Source: Lysobacter sp036697405
Lineage (GTDB): Bacteria > Pseudomonadota > Gammaproteobacteria > Xanthomonadales > Xanthomonadaceae
NCBI RefSeq assembly: GCF_036697405.1
Contig: NZ_JBAHWA010000005.1
Coordinates: 124,001-188,000 of the forward strand
Direction of reading: 5' to 3'
DNA length: 64,000 nucleotides
Shown: in pieces, positions 35,496 to 43,626 of the stretch
Numbering within the stretch: the stretch's first letter is position 1
Layout of the letters: each line of letters begins with the position of its first letter
The notes under the pieces: model-generated
Told to the model about the DNA's origin: nothing
Database searches by the model: none
What the model saw: only the letters and a program-made list of their open reading frames with translations
Translations under genes and position numbers: made by a program

Positions 35496-36932
35496 ATGGC
35501 CGTCGCACGTTGCTCGATCGTTCTCTCGCTGATGCTCCTGGCCGCCGGCGCGCAAGCTGCGCCACCGGCCGACAATCGCCCGCCAATCACCGCCGAGGAC
35601 GGCCCCGACGTCCTGGAAGCCGCCGCGCAGATCGACGACGTCAAATGCACTGACGACGCAGGCCTGGCCCGCATCAAGGGCGTGCTGGACGCGGCCATCG
35701 CGCAGGCCAACCCCAAGGTCAACGTGCGCGCCTACATCGAACGCGCGCGCTACGCCTTCATCGCCGGCAGCGCCTGCACCAGCCGCGCCAGCGACGGCGC
35801 GCTCACCGCGGCCCGGCTGGATCTGAAAATGGCCCTGCTGGCCGCCCCGGATTCCACCGCCGCCCTCATCCAACTCGCGCGCGTGGACACCCAACAGGGC
35901 CGCTACGCCGATGCCCTGGCCAACCTGGACCAAGCCGAAGCCCTGGGCCCACGCGACGCGCAGCTGCACGTGCACCGCGCGCTGGCCTACATCGCGCAGA
36001 AGAACTGGCGCGCCGCCGCCGAGGCCATCGCCAACGTGCCCGCCTGCCGCGTGGGCGACACCGCACCGGCCACCTGCGGCGGCCGCCTGGGCGCGCAAAC
36101 CAAGATCGACCTGTACACCGCCATGGCCGACCGCGACGCCACCCTGCGCGCCCACCGCGAAGCCACCCGCGCCTTCCCCGATTCCGCCTTCATGCACGGC
36201 AACTTCGCCGCCTACCTGCTGCTCACCCAGGGCGACGTGGACGGCGCCCTGTACGAAGCCGATCAATCCCTCGCCATCCGCTCGTACCCAGGGGTGATGC
36301 GAACCCAAGCGCTCGCCCGCTACGTGCGCTGGGAACAACGGCGCAACGGCAACCCCGCCGAAGCCGCCCGCCTGCGCCAACAAGCCGAAGCCGTGGTGCC
36401 GGTCAATGCCGTGCTGCCCCTGATCGCCTGCGGCATCGGCGACAACCCCGCCACCCAAGACCTGGCCACGGCGCTCACCCTGGAAGGCGCCTCCATCGAT
36501 GCGCGGCCAGTCGGCGAACGTACCGCTCTAATGGCTGCCGCTGCCTGCGGCCATCCCGCCGATATCGTCTGGCTGCTCGAACAACGCGCGTCGCCTACGC
36601 TCACTAGCAGCGACGGCCATACCGCGCTGGCCCTGGCCGCCTACGCCGGCCGTCTGGATAACGTCGAAGTCCTGCTGCCGTCGTCTGACGTGAACGCGCC
36701 CGACAGCGAAGGCGACACGCCTCTGCTACTGGCCGCCTACGAAAACCACACCGACGTCGCCCTGCGCTTGATCCAAGCTAAGGCCGATATCAATCACGCC
36801 AATGCCAACGGTGACACCGCGCTGATCCGCGCCGCGCAAAGAGGCAACGAGGCATTGGTGCGAGTCTTGCTGGAAGCCGGCGCAGATACAAGGGCGCCCA
36901 GCGAGGATGAGCCGAAGGATGCGGCGAAGTGA
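35496..36932 (+). CDS. Secreted TPR and ankyrin-repeat protein
   Basis: A 478-residue protein with a signal peptide ending AQAAPP. The middle (about 90-300) has TPR-like helical pairs (AALIQLARVDTQQGRYADALANLDQAEALGP, ADRDATLRAHREATRAFPDSAF). The C-terminal 150 residues carry about four ankyrin repeats (DGHTALALAAYAGRLDNVEVLL, EGDTPLLLAAYENHTDVALRLI, NGDTALIRAAQRGNEALVRVLL). Both repeat types bind proteins; the partner is unknown. Probably periplasmic. Last gene before the second AT-rich block. Confidence 0.8.
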   Translation: MAVARCSIVLSLMLLAAGAQAAPPADNRPPITAEDGPDVLEAAAQIDDVKCTDDAGLARIKGVLDAAIAQANPKVNVRAYIERARYAFIAGSACTSRASDGALTAARLDLKMALLAAPDSTAALIQLARVDTQQGRYADALANLDQAEALGPRDAQLHVHRALAYIAQKNWRAAAEAIANVPACRVGDTAPATCGGRLGAQTKIDLYTAMADRDATLRAHREATRAFPDSAFMHGNFAAYLLLTQGDVDGALYEADQSLAIRSYPGVMRTQALARYVRWEQRRNGNPAEAARLRQQAEAVVPVNAVLPLIACGIGDNPATQDLATALTLEGASIDARPVGERTALMAAAACGHPADIVWLLEQRASPTLTSSDGHTALALAAYAGRLDNVEVLLPSSDVNAPDSEGDTPLLLAAYENHTDVALRLIQAKADINHANANGDTALIRAAQRGNEALVRVLLEAGADTRAPSEDEPKDAAK

Positions 36933-37169
36933 GCAGAGGAAAGTGGCCGGAGTGAGTTAGCGGAGATAATCTGGAGCACCAAGGTCCAGGGCTCCGAGCA
37001 GGCCGATCATCCGGGCCGTGCAGCATCGAGCCACTGAAGGGCCGCGAGGCCCTGAGACCGCTGCGGATCGCGAATGTAGGATTAGTTACGCGTTTTCAAC
37101 TGGTGACTCGCCAGGCAGCAACACATGTGTTACCCGGCCACGTTCATGTATCTAGAGTTGCTCGACTAG

Positions 37170-38147
37170 TTAGTCAAAAAGTGACGTCTGGGCGGGTGAA
37201 TCGTCCTCAAGAATCTGAACCTGCTCAATCATCAGTGTTGGGCGTCGATCAAGTTGGACGTGCGAGGCCGTATGTCTGTTAACGGCTGCGTGTACTCTGC
37301 AATGAAGAAAAATAGCTTGTTTGAAGCGTCGTATGTTTCCCATGTTTGGCATGCAGTTTAAGATGTGATCTTTGTACTGAAAGCCGAGAGTGTTGGTCTC
37401 CTGGTTTCCTCTCGTAATAAGGCCTTCGAGCACTACGTCTTCTCCATGCTCTAGCTCGGGGAAAAGAAAGTCATCGTCATCTACTTTTGGAGCTTCGAGC
37501 AAGGGGTCAACGTCTGATTTCTCGACACTAACGGTGCGATAGCCTCCATTTTCTACTCTTACGCCAATCGTCATGCTTCTACCGGTTTCTAGTGGAGTCG
37601 CTATTTTCTTCAATGCGGACTTGGGCATCTCGAGGAACCAGCGCACATACTCGGTCGGAATGTAGAGAATATCTCCGCTGTCGTTGTAGATGCCGACAAG
37701 TGTGGAATTGTCCTTCCAGGCGACCTTTTCCAGATTCCAGTCCTGGGTTCTTTGCGTATGCTTGATCAACTCGATCAGGCGCTCCAGGGCGTCCACTGAT
37801 TTCTTTGCTATATCCTTGAAACCTATCTCGGCGAAATCACGATCCGCCATTTTCTCGCCGGCTTTTTTTGCATAGGCGCTTGCGAATATTGCCGCAGGCG
37901 CAGCGATAACGCCCAGGACCCATGCTATCCATGACCCTTCCCCGGTCTTGACAGGGATTTGGTAGTCCAAGCCGACTAACTCTTTGGCCTGCCTTCGGTT
38001 GAAGTAGCGAATAGCTTCGTCGATTCCCAATAACGCAGTTCCGCCAGCATTGGCATCGATTACGCCGCTTGGCGCGCCTTTCCACGAGTAGCTAATGTAA
38101 CCGACGGCATCTTCTTCTCGGACTGTACTATCCGTTGCTTCAGCCAT
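37170..38147 (-). CDS. Accessory protein of the reverse transcriptase cassette, one TM segment
   Basis: A 325-residue protein I cannot assign to a named family. One hydrophobic segment (about 71-93, SWIAWVLGVIAAPAAIFAS) is followed by KKAGEKMADRDFAEIGFKDI and a helical DALERLIELIKH region, suggesting membrane anchoring with a long cytosolic C-terminus. The C-terminal part (EDVVLEGLITRGNQETNTLG, FLHCRVH) looks like a beta-rich, OB-like domain. It begins 51 nt after the RT stop, has the same AT-rich composition and no promoter of its own, so it should be co-transcribed. In comparable RT cassettes a membrane protein is often the toxic effector; that role is inference here. Confidence 0.7.
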   Translation of the reverse strand: MAEATDSTVREEDAVGYISYSWKGAPSGVIDANAGGTALLGIDEAIRYFNRRQAKELVGLDYQIPVKTGEGSWIAWVLGVIAAPAAIFASAYAKKAGEKMADRDFAEIGFKDIAKKSVDALERLIELIKHTQRTQDWNLEKVAWKDNSTLVGIYNDSGDILYIPTEYVRWFLEMPKSALKKIATPLETGRSMTIGVRVENGGYRTVSVEKSDVDPLLEAPKVDDDDFLFPELEHGEDVVLEGLITRGNQETNTLGFQYKDHILNCMPNMGNIRRFKQAIFLHCRVHAAVNRHTASHVQLDRRPTLMIEQVQILEDDSPAQTSLFD

Positions 38148-38198
38148 GGCCTTTCCTTGACGATGTCGAGTTTAGTATGCTGCGGGCTTCCTGCGGTC

Positions 38199-39683
38199 TC
38201 AGTATTCATCTCTGGAAAGAAGTTTTACCACGCCCTCTTCAGAGACTGCTTTGCGGAGCGCAAGATAGATCACCACAAAGCTTGGTATTGCATAAAGACG
38301 TCGTTTACCTACCTTCTCAGCGCGAAGTGCTGCTGCAAATTCTTTGCGCGAGACATTGAATGGGAACATGTAAGAGCGGTTGTATCCCCATTTTTTGAGA
38401 AGGCGTTCTCGCATCCTAAGACCTTTCCAAACTTGATTGACGAGCCAGCCATCCAGTTCTTGCATTTGTAACTTGTCGGACAGTAAAGGGTAAAAGCTCA
38501 TAACCCCTTTATAAAATATTCTCCCGCTACTGCCTGATAGATAGCGGCGAATGTACTCGTCATTAAGATTTCCATAGAGATATCTCCTGACAGACCCTAG
38601 AGCGGCCATGAGATCCCTGTCTCGGCCCGCGGAAGGAATTGTTACCGCTTGCAGCTTTGGGCCGCGCAATGGTTGGATCAAATGTTGATAGAGAATGTAG
38701 TTAATTTGTCTTTTGATCTTTAGGGTGGATCGTTCCTTGATGCCAATTTTATTTGCCGATAGCGAGTAGCCGAGAAATTCAATGTGGTCGGTCCGCTCTG
38801 CAAACTCCGCAGGCATTTCCTTCGCGCAAAGCAAGCGTATGCCCTTTGATTTCTCAATGTTAATCTTTACTTCTGTTTCTCGAGAGAAGTTTGCGATTAT
38901 GTCAACTGATTGGGCTATTCTCGAGTAGTCGGGTGACCAGATAACGGTGTCATCAGCATAACGTGCGAATTTTAGCCCTGCGAGTTCAAGATTCTTATCA
39001 AGCTTCCAGCAGACGAGGTTCGCTAGAAAGAGAGATATTGACGTCCCTTGAGGTACTCCCTTCGCCTGGCTCGACAGAAATGCCTCTATAACGTGCTTTT
39101 CCCTCGAACTGACTGAGAAACCATTTTGATGAAGCTGGGCGAACAAATAGTCGTGGGATATCGAGTCGAAGAACTTAGAGAAGTCAAATTCCGCGATAAA
39201 AACCCTTGATGAGTTCGCTAGATCAATAGAAATGTCTTGTATGGCGAAGTGGGCGTTTCTATCGTCTCTGTATGCGTAAGAAGAACTGCTGAATCTATGC
39301 CTGTTCTTCCGAAGAAGTTTTTGAAAGAAGAGGGCAGATATTGCGGCGTCGGGAATCTGGTATACCGAGATGCTTCTTGTGCCGCCCTGAGGTTTCGGAA
39401 TTTCCCGTTTTGCAGGTTCGTGTGGAGCATACTTATGCTCCATTATTTTGTTTGAGATTGATCTCGCTATGGCGGCTCGATGCTTATGCACATAGAACGG
39501 GTTGAATTTTGAATCAATCTTCCAGTAATCGGGAGCCTTTAAGGCCTTGGGCGGCGTTGTTTTTAGTATTTTTCTCCGGCGTTGGTGTTCAAGTTCGACG
39601 CCGTTATGGTAGGCGTGATAGCGAAGACTAAGCTTGTTAGCCTCTTTTTCTATCGCATCCAAGACTTCATCGGAGAACTTCAC
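38199..39683 (-). CDS. Reverse transcriptase (unclassified or defence-type, not group II intron)
   Basis: A 494-residue RT. Domain 3 has AEFDFSKFFDSISHDYL (Asp167 metal ligand), domain 4 has GVPQGTSISLFLANLVCW (209-226), domain 5 has FARYADDTVIW (Asp244-Asp245), and domain 6-7 has IEFLGYSLSANKIGIK. The N-terminal AKREIPKPQGGTRSISVYQI is also typical. A group II maturase (X and HNH) domain and the retron VTG motif were not seen. The last 170 residues form an unassigned helical domain, as in the UG/Abi defence RTs. A GTG start at 39683 has a strong AGGGGGCGG site just upstream. AT-rich codon use suggests transfer. Subtype cannot be given from memory. Confidence 0.9.
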   Translation of the reverse strand: MKFSDEVLDAIEKEANKLSLRYHAYHNGVELEHQRRRKILKTTPPKALKAPDYWKIDSKFNPFYVHKHRAAIARSISNKIMEHKYAPHEPAKREIPKPQGGTRSISVYQIPDAAISALFFQKLLRKNRHRFSSSSYAYRDDRNAHFAIQDISIDLANSSRVFIAEFDFSKFFDSISHDYLFAQLHQNGFSVSSREKHVIEAFLSSQAKGVPQGTSISLFLANLVCWKLDKNLELAGLKFARYADDTVIWSPDYSRIAQSVDIIANFSRETEVKINIEKSKGIRLLCAKEMPAEFAERTDHIEFLGYSLSANKIGIKERSTLKIKRQINYILYQHLIQPLRGPKLQAVTIPSAGRDRDLMAALGSVRRYLYGNLNDEYIRRYLSGSSGRIFYKGVMSFYPLLSDKLQMQELDGWLVNQVWKGLRMRERLLKKWGYNRSYMFPFNVSRKEFAAALRAEKVGKRRLYAIPSFVVIYLALRKAVSEEGVVKLLSRDEY

Positions 39684-39695
39684 TTGTCCGCCCCC

Positions 39696-39855
39696 TGAAA
39701 AATAAAAACCCGGCGATGTTATCGCCGGGTCACGGGCACAACCACGTAAAAGTAAGTCGTCACATTCATTCCCGAGATGACTTTTTCCCGAGTATGCGCA
39801 TCGTCTTAGCAAGCCGCTAAGCGCGATGGGCGCCCGCCTTCCTCCTTGAGGAATA
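39696..39855 (-). ncRNA. Putative small RNA upstream of the reverse transcriptase
   Basis: The 300 nt between the RT and XRE genes carry, on the minus strand, a promoter (39861-39889), a bulged hairpin CATCG-cg-CTTAGC / GCTAAG-a-CGATG (39799-39828), a doubled CTCGGGA-A element, and a textbook terminator ending 15 nt before the RT start. An RNA of about 160 nt would result, with RT made from read-through. A short reading frame of 16 codons (39719-39769) stops inside the terminator loop, so an attenuator leader is the main alternative. Confidence 0.5.
39698..39730 (-). terminator. Strong terminator between the putative small RNA and the RT gene
   Basis: A perfect 10-bp stem ACCCGGCGAT / ATCGCCGGGT (39708-39730) with a 3-nt loop is followed on the minus strand by TTTTTATTTTT. 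It is upstream of the RT coding region, so it ends an upstream transcript or regulates the RT. Confidence 0.88.
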
Positions 39856-39860
39856 AGTGC

Positions 39861-39889
39861 ATATATACAAGACAAGCATGTAGCGTCAA
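39861..39889 (-). promoter_or_regulatory. Sigma70-type promoter of the putative small RNA / RT operon
   Basis: TTGACG (39889-39884) and TATATA/ATATAT (about 39867-39861) with 16-17 nt spacing, reading toward the RT gene. It lies 48 nt from the XRE palindrome. Confidence 0.55.
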
Positions 39890-39936
39890 TAGAGGAGCCA
39901 CTGGTTGGGCAGCTCATGAGCGGGGGTATAGACATA

Positions 39937-39957
39937 AAATTACGTTTAACGTAATTT
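39937..39957. promoter_or_regulatory. Perfect palindrome, likely operator of the XRE regulator
   Basis: Two 9-bp arms AAATTACGT and ACGTAATTT separated by TTA. It lies 32 nt before the XRE start codon and upstream of the promoter for the RT side. Such a site fits a dimeric HTH protein repressing itself and possibly the RT operon. Confidence 0.65.
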
Positions 39958-39989
39958 ACGCTCCTGAGGTTTGAAGCCATCCTTTGCGT

Positions 39990-40343
39990 ATGGCCCAGAC
40001 CGACGTAGATGCCCGCTCCATCTTTGCGCAGCGGCTGAAAGCAGCCAGGGAAGATGCCGGGCTCACTCAGAAGGAGCTGGGCATGGCTATTGGCTTGCCG
40101 GCCGAAACGGCCGCCGTTCGCATCAACCGCTACGAAAAGGCTGTCCACGACGCCGATCTGGCTACGGCTCAGCGCATCGCCGACGCGATGGGGATGCCGC
40201 TGGCCTACTTCTACGCCGAGACGCAGGTGATGGCCGAAGCCATCGTGACGTTCTGGCTGCTCAACCAGGTCGACCAGCGCAAGGTGCTCGCGGACCTCAA
40301 GAAACGGGTGTTCACTGATCCGAAGAAGCCCGCCAAGGGCTGA
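39990..40343 (+). CDS. XRE-family HTH transcriptional regulator
   Basis: A 117-residue protein with a Cro/C1-type helix-turn-helix: FAQRLKAAREDAGLTQKELGMAIGLPAETAAVRINRYEKAVHDADLATAQRIADAMGMP (split here: about residues 10-68). The remaining 45 residues (YFYAETQVMAEAIVTFWLL) may dimerise. It is divergent from the RT operon across a perfect palindrome, so it probably controls that operon, but its GC-rich codon use resembles the chromosome. Start at the ATG at 39990; an in-frame TTG six bases earlier is less likely. Confidence 0.85.
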   Translation: MAQTDVDARSIFAQRLKAAREDAGLTQKELGMAIGLPAETAAVRINRYEKAVHDADLATAQRIADAMGMPLAYFYAETQVMAEAIVTFWLLNQVDQRKVLADLKKRVFTDPKKPAKG

Positions 40344-40567
40344 GTAGGCGCCTGCTGTGCTCGGCGTGGGCGTGGGTGGGGCAGCATGGGCCGGATTGCG
40401 TGGAGGTTGTCCCTTTGCGGTGCCAGTGCGAGCCGTGTCGGGATCCTCCCGCCAGCCCGGCTACAAGCGGCGCGCCGCAGGCCTGACACGAAAGCACCGA
40501 AGAAAGGCAGGACGGGTGCAAGTGCCGATATCCTGTCGCCTTCCGGTTCGATCTGCGCAGGTGAGGA

Positions 40568-40804
40568 ATGAAGCTTGGAGGTTACAGCGTCGAAGACCGA
40601 GACGCGGACGAGGTGCGATTCATCGAGCTGGCGGAGATCAGTTTGTCGGCCAGCCCGGCCGAGCTTCGGCGTATCGCGGCGTTCTTGACCGATGCGGCCG
40701 ACAACATGGAGCGCATGGGCGCCACCTATGACCATGAGCATCTGTCGGATCGCCAGCCGGGATTCGACGACTCGCCGCATTTCGTGGTGCTTACAACAAG
40801 ATAG
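40568..40804 (+). CDS. Small acidic protein, Imm32-like
   Basis: A 78-residue protein, MKLGGYSVEDRDADEV then ISLSASPAELRRIAAFLTDA and a closing GATYDHEHLSDRQPGF-D-SPHFVV. The layout (short strand, SASPAELRRIAAFL helix, HEHL segment) recalls the Imm32 immunity-protein family of polymorphic toxins. The ATG overlaps the stop of a doubtful upstream frame, and AGGTGAGG precedes it. No toxin gene lies next to it, so any immunity role is inference. Confidence 0.55.
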   Translation: MKLGGYSVEDRDADEVRFIELAEISLSASPAELRRIAAFLTDAADNMERMGATYDHEHLSDRQPGFDDSPHFVVLTTR

Positions 40805-40867
40805 AACGCCAGCTAGCCGACCCCTTCGCTGGCCTGTCTTTGAGTGCAAAAAGGGTCTATGCAAAAA

Positions 40868-40883
40868 GAGGTCAGGTTCATTT
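40868..40883 (-). repeat. Fourth, inverted copy of the GGAAAAATGACTCTGACCCC repeat (diverged)
   Basis: GAGGTCAGGTTCATTT on the plus strand matches the reverse complement of the 2.07-kb repeat core at 13 of 16 positions. It lies just beyond the serine hydrolase stop, next to two copies of TGCAAAAAG. Confidence 0.4.
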
Positions 40884-40905
40884 ACGCCTTTTGACCACGA
40901 TCAGC

Positions 40906-42015
40906 TCATTGGCCGGCCTGCTTCGTTCGCGCTCGCTCGCCATCTGCCTGAAGCAAGCCGTTGACCTGTTCGAACAGGGCATAGACGTACGAGCGATCGG
41001 TCTCGACACCGCGCCACAGGAACCAACCCTGGGCCAACAGATGCGTGCCGGTGTTGCGACGATTGACCATTACCAGGCGGGTTTCCGGATCGATGATGAT
41101 GTACTGCCCGCCGTGGCCGTCGGCGCAGACCAGGCGCCGCCCGTTCTGGTGACGCACCCACCACAGGTAGCCGTATCCGTCGAAGAACCCTCCGCCAAAG
41201 GCGTCTTTCGGGTCGGTTGCGGTCGATGAATGCGCGGCCGTCATGGCGCGGATCCACTCCGCCGATACCAGCCGCTGGCCGCGATAGTGGCCTTCGTCGG
41301 CCACGAGGACTGCGAAGCGCATCAGGTCGTCGGCGCTCATGTAGATGACGTATTGGCGGACGCTCGATCCATCGATGCTGTCCCAATCGACATCCGCGGG
41401 CGTGAAGTGCTGCATTCCGAGCGGCTTGGCCAGCCATGTGGCGATCACCTCGCCCAGCCCCATGCCCGTCTCGCGCTCGAGGATTTCGCCGAGCGCATTG
41501 AATCCCCAGTTGTTGTAGAAGAAGGTTTCGCCCGGTCGGGACGCGTGGCGGTCCGGGCGTTGCCAGTTCTGGCCGGACGCATCGATATAAATGCCCGATC
41601 GCGACATCAGCAGGTCGCGGATCGTTGCCTGCTTCTCGACGGGGGTCAGGGGCGTTTCCCGGTCGTCATAGCCGAGCTCTTGGAGGCTGTCGTCGAGCTC
41701 CAGGAGGCCCTTGTCGATGGCCATGCCGTAGAGCACCGCAATGATGCTCTTGCGGACCGAATGGGTATTGATCTTCGCGACGGTCTGGCCTTGCCGAAGG
41801 ACCAGCTGATTTCCCTTGGCGATAATCAATGCATCGGAGCGATGCTCCGGGGCGTCTTTCGCCAATTGGGCGATCGCAGGCGCGTTCCAGTGCGGGGATC
41901 TCGGGAAATCGGCAAGGCCGGGCGAGCGCGTGTTCAAGGCGCAGCCGGACACGAGAGACAGCAGCGCCGCACAGAGGGCGGCGGCGAGGCGCGAGCCGGA
42001 ACGGCTGGGTGTCAT
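40906..42015 (-). CDS. Serine hydrolase lipoprotein (beta-lactamase / class C fold)
   Basis: A 369-residue lipoprotein. The signal peptide has a lipobox LVSGC (lipidated Cys25). The serine hydrolase motifs are THSVRKS (Ser86-x-x-Lys89 nucleophile pair), FYNNWG (Tyr167-x-Asn169) and ADGHGGQYIIID (the third box, HGG in place of KTG). The class includes DD-peptidases, esterases and class C beta-lactamases; the HGG box favours esterase or D-aminopeptidase activity. It is anchored in the envelope. An AraC gene in the same direction ends 110 nt upstream and may regulate it. Confidence 0.85.
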   Translation of the reverse strand: MTPSRSGSRLAAALCAALLSLVSGCALNTRSPGLADFPRSPHWNAPAIAQLAKDAPEHRSDALIIAKGNQLVLRQGQTVAKINTHSVRKSIIAVLYGMAIDKGLLELDDSLQELGYDDRETPLTPVEKQATIRDLLMSRSGIYIDASGQNWQRPDRHASRPGETFFYNNWGFNALGEILERETGMGLGEVIATWLAKPLGMQHFTPADVDWDSIDGSSVRQYVIYMSADDLMRFAVLVADEGHYRGQRLVSAEWIRAMTAAHSSTATDPKDAFGGGFFDGYGYLWWVRHQNGRRLVCADGHGGQYIIIDPETRLVMVNRRNTGTHLLAQGWFLWRGVETDRSYVYALFEQVNGLLQADGERARTKQAGQ

Positions 42016-42125
42016 GGGGTGGCTCTTCCTGGGGAAACGAGCGCTCAGGCTCCCCCAGCCACGGCCGGCATGCCTCCCGCCGGCGAAATGGATGCTCTCA
42101 GAAAAAGATGGGAGGCCGTCTCCGG

Positions 42126-43226
42126 CTAGGCCCGCTGGCGGAAATCGGTGGGCGACAGGCCCGTCGCGGCCTTGAATACGCGGTAGAAGCTGGATTCGGA
42201 GTTGAAACCGCTTTCGAGTGAGATCGCCAATACCGACACGCCGCGGTAGTCGGGATCGCGCAGCTTCCGCTTGACGGCCTCGAGGCGGAACTCATTGACG
42301 TAAGCACGGAAGTGCTTGCCCGAGCCTTCCTTGATCGCCCGGGAGGTTTCGGCCGCGGTCAAACCCAGGCGTTGCGCGACGTCGTTCAGATTCAGATCGG
42401 GGTCGACAAACAATGCCGAGGTCTGCATCAGCGCTTGCAGCTTCTGGAAAGCATCATCGCTGCGCGGGTCCGGCCGGGCAGGCCGGGCGGGCTCGGTCGT
42501 CGCGTCCGGAAACTGCGGCAGATCCTTCAGCCGGAAGCCGATGATTCCGGCCGTGTACACCAGCACGACGTAAAAGGCTTGGGCCGCGTGGCTGAAAACA
42601 CCGCTGTCGCCGAGCCCAAGAAGGTGCACTGCCGAAAAGCTGATCAGGTTGATGGTGGCCGTGACCAGCGCCAGGACCATGACGGTCTTCAGCAAGCGCA
42701 GCAGATCCGCGAACCGATCCGGCAACCAGTTCTCGATGCGGGCGTAGTGGCGACGGACCCGCGACCAGAGGAGCACCGCCAGCACGGTGTTGATCGCGAT
42801 CGTCAGGTAATCCTCGATCCGCTTGAGCTGCCGGTAGTGCCACTGTGCGGCGACCGCATCCATCTGCGGGACGCTCGATTCGCCGATAGCCGCAGCGTAG
42901 ACGAGTACGGAATAGCCGATGAAGATCGCCCACGGCAGCAACCATACGAACGCGCGACGGATCGATGCGGCCGGGGCCGCCGTGAGACTCAGCGCATACA
43001 GGTAGAACAGCGGAAAGATCGCCAAATCGAAGCTGAGTGGCAGCCGCCGCAGCCACCCATGCGCTTCGAGCCCGGCCGCGTGCGTCCAAAGTCGCAGCAG
43101 GGTCAGCGACAGCGCCAGTACACCCAACGCCAGCCAGTGCGAGCCATTCTTGCGCCCGGCATAGAACAGCAACCCCGCGCCGGTGATAGCGCCCTGTATG
43201 ACTCCGAGCAACAACACGGTTTCCAT
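42126..43226 (-). CDS. Membrane-bound AraC-family regulator
   Basis: A 366-residue protein with six or seven N-terminal TM helices (residues 1-230) and a C-terminal AraC helix-turn-helix pair (about 268-366): LNLNDVAQRLGLTAAETSRAI, then FRAYVNEFRLEAVKRKL, ISLESGFNSESSFYRVFKAATGLSPTDF. This layout, a TM sensor fused directly to an AraC DNA-binding domain, is known in Xanthomonadaceae and others. It would sense an envelope or membrane signal. The serine hydrolase gene follows in the same direction, and the 400 nt upstream hold only a small gene. Confidence 0.88.
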   Translation of the reverse strand: METVLLLGVIQGAITGAGLLFYAGRKNGSHWLALGVLALSLTLLRLWTHAAGLEAHGWLRRLPLSFDLAIFPLFYLYALSLTAAPAASIRRAFVWLLPWAIFIGYSVLVYAAAIGESSVPQMDAVAAQWHYRQLKRIEDYLTIAINTVLAVLLWSRVRRHYARIENWLPDRFADLLRLLKTVMVLALVTATINLISFSAVHLLGLGDSGVFSHAAQAFYVVLVYTAGIIGFRLKDLPQFPDATTEPARPARPDPRSDDAFQKLQALMQTSALFVDPDLNLNDVAQRLGLTAAETSRAIKEGSGKHFRAYVNEFRLEAVKRKLRDPDYRGVSVLAISLESGFNSESSFYRVFKAATGLSPTDFRQRA

Positions 43227-43397
43227 CGAGGGCCGGCGTCCTGTGTGGGTGGCGAGCGCCGCCGATGCGACAGACGCAGCGGCATGGCGTGCTCGACGGC
43301 AGCAGGGGTCCGATTCTAGCGCCGGCGGCGAGGGCGCCGAACAGGCTGTCGGTCAACAAAGGGGGGCGGGGCAACTAATATTGCAGAGGGGTCTGCA

Positions 43398-43511
43398 TTA
43401 GACGACACGTGGTCCAGCGATGCCGGCCACCATTTCGCGGTACGCGACCCGGGGCGCGTCGCAGCTGACCGAGCCGCCCGGCGGGCTGGGGCATCGGCAG
43501 TGAGGCTTCAT
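43398..43511 (-). CDS. Small Cys-containing protein, 37 aa
   Basis: A short frame, MKPHCRCPSPPGGSVSCD then APRVAYREMVAGIAGPRVV. The ATG is preceded by AGAGGGAG at good spacing. The pattern C-x-C-P-x-P-P-G-G-x-x-x-x-C recalls a conserved class of tiny bacterial proteins with three to five cysteines. It has no signal peptide and sits alone between the AraC and lipoprotein genes. The rest of 43227-43626 shows nothing clear. Confidence 0.4.
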   Translation of the reverse strand: MKPHCRCPSPPGGSVSCDAPRVAYREMVAGIAGPRVV

Positions 43512-43626
43512 GGCGCTCCCTCTACGGTAACGACACGGCCGGGGGCTAGGGAAAATACCCGACCAACAGGCGGAACCGCTCGCGGACCCTGCATCCCTCC
43601 GCCTTACTCGTGGGCCAGCGGCCAAG

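Noticed and set aside
37038..37125. Attachment site or terminator near AGGGCC-GCGA-GGCCCT and the palindrome AACACATGTGTT at the edge of the RT block
   Set aside because: Neither has a partner copy at the other edge near 39.96 kb, there is no integrase gene, and no T-run follows the hairpin.
38199..39683. Retron or group II intron
   Set aside because: No VTG/NAXXH retron motif, no maturase X or HNH domain, and no domain V-like hairpin downstream of the RT. The upstream RNA was kept as a separate, untyped candidate.
40386..40571. A 61-residue frame overlapping the start of the Imm32-like gene
   Set aside because: It has basic low-complexity sequence, no ribosome-binding site and no recognisable motif; the overlap is probably chance.
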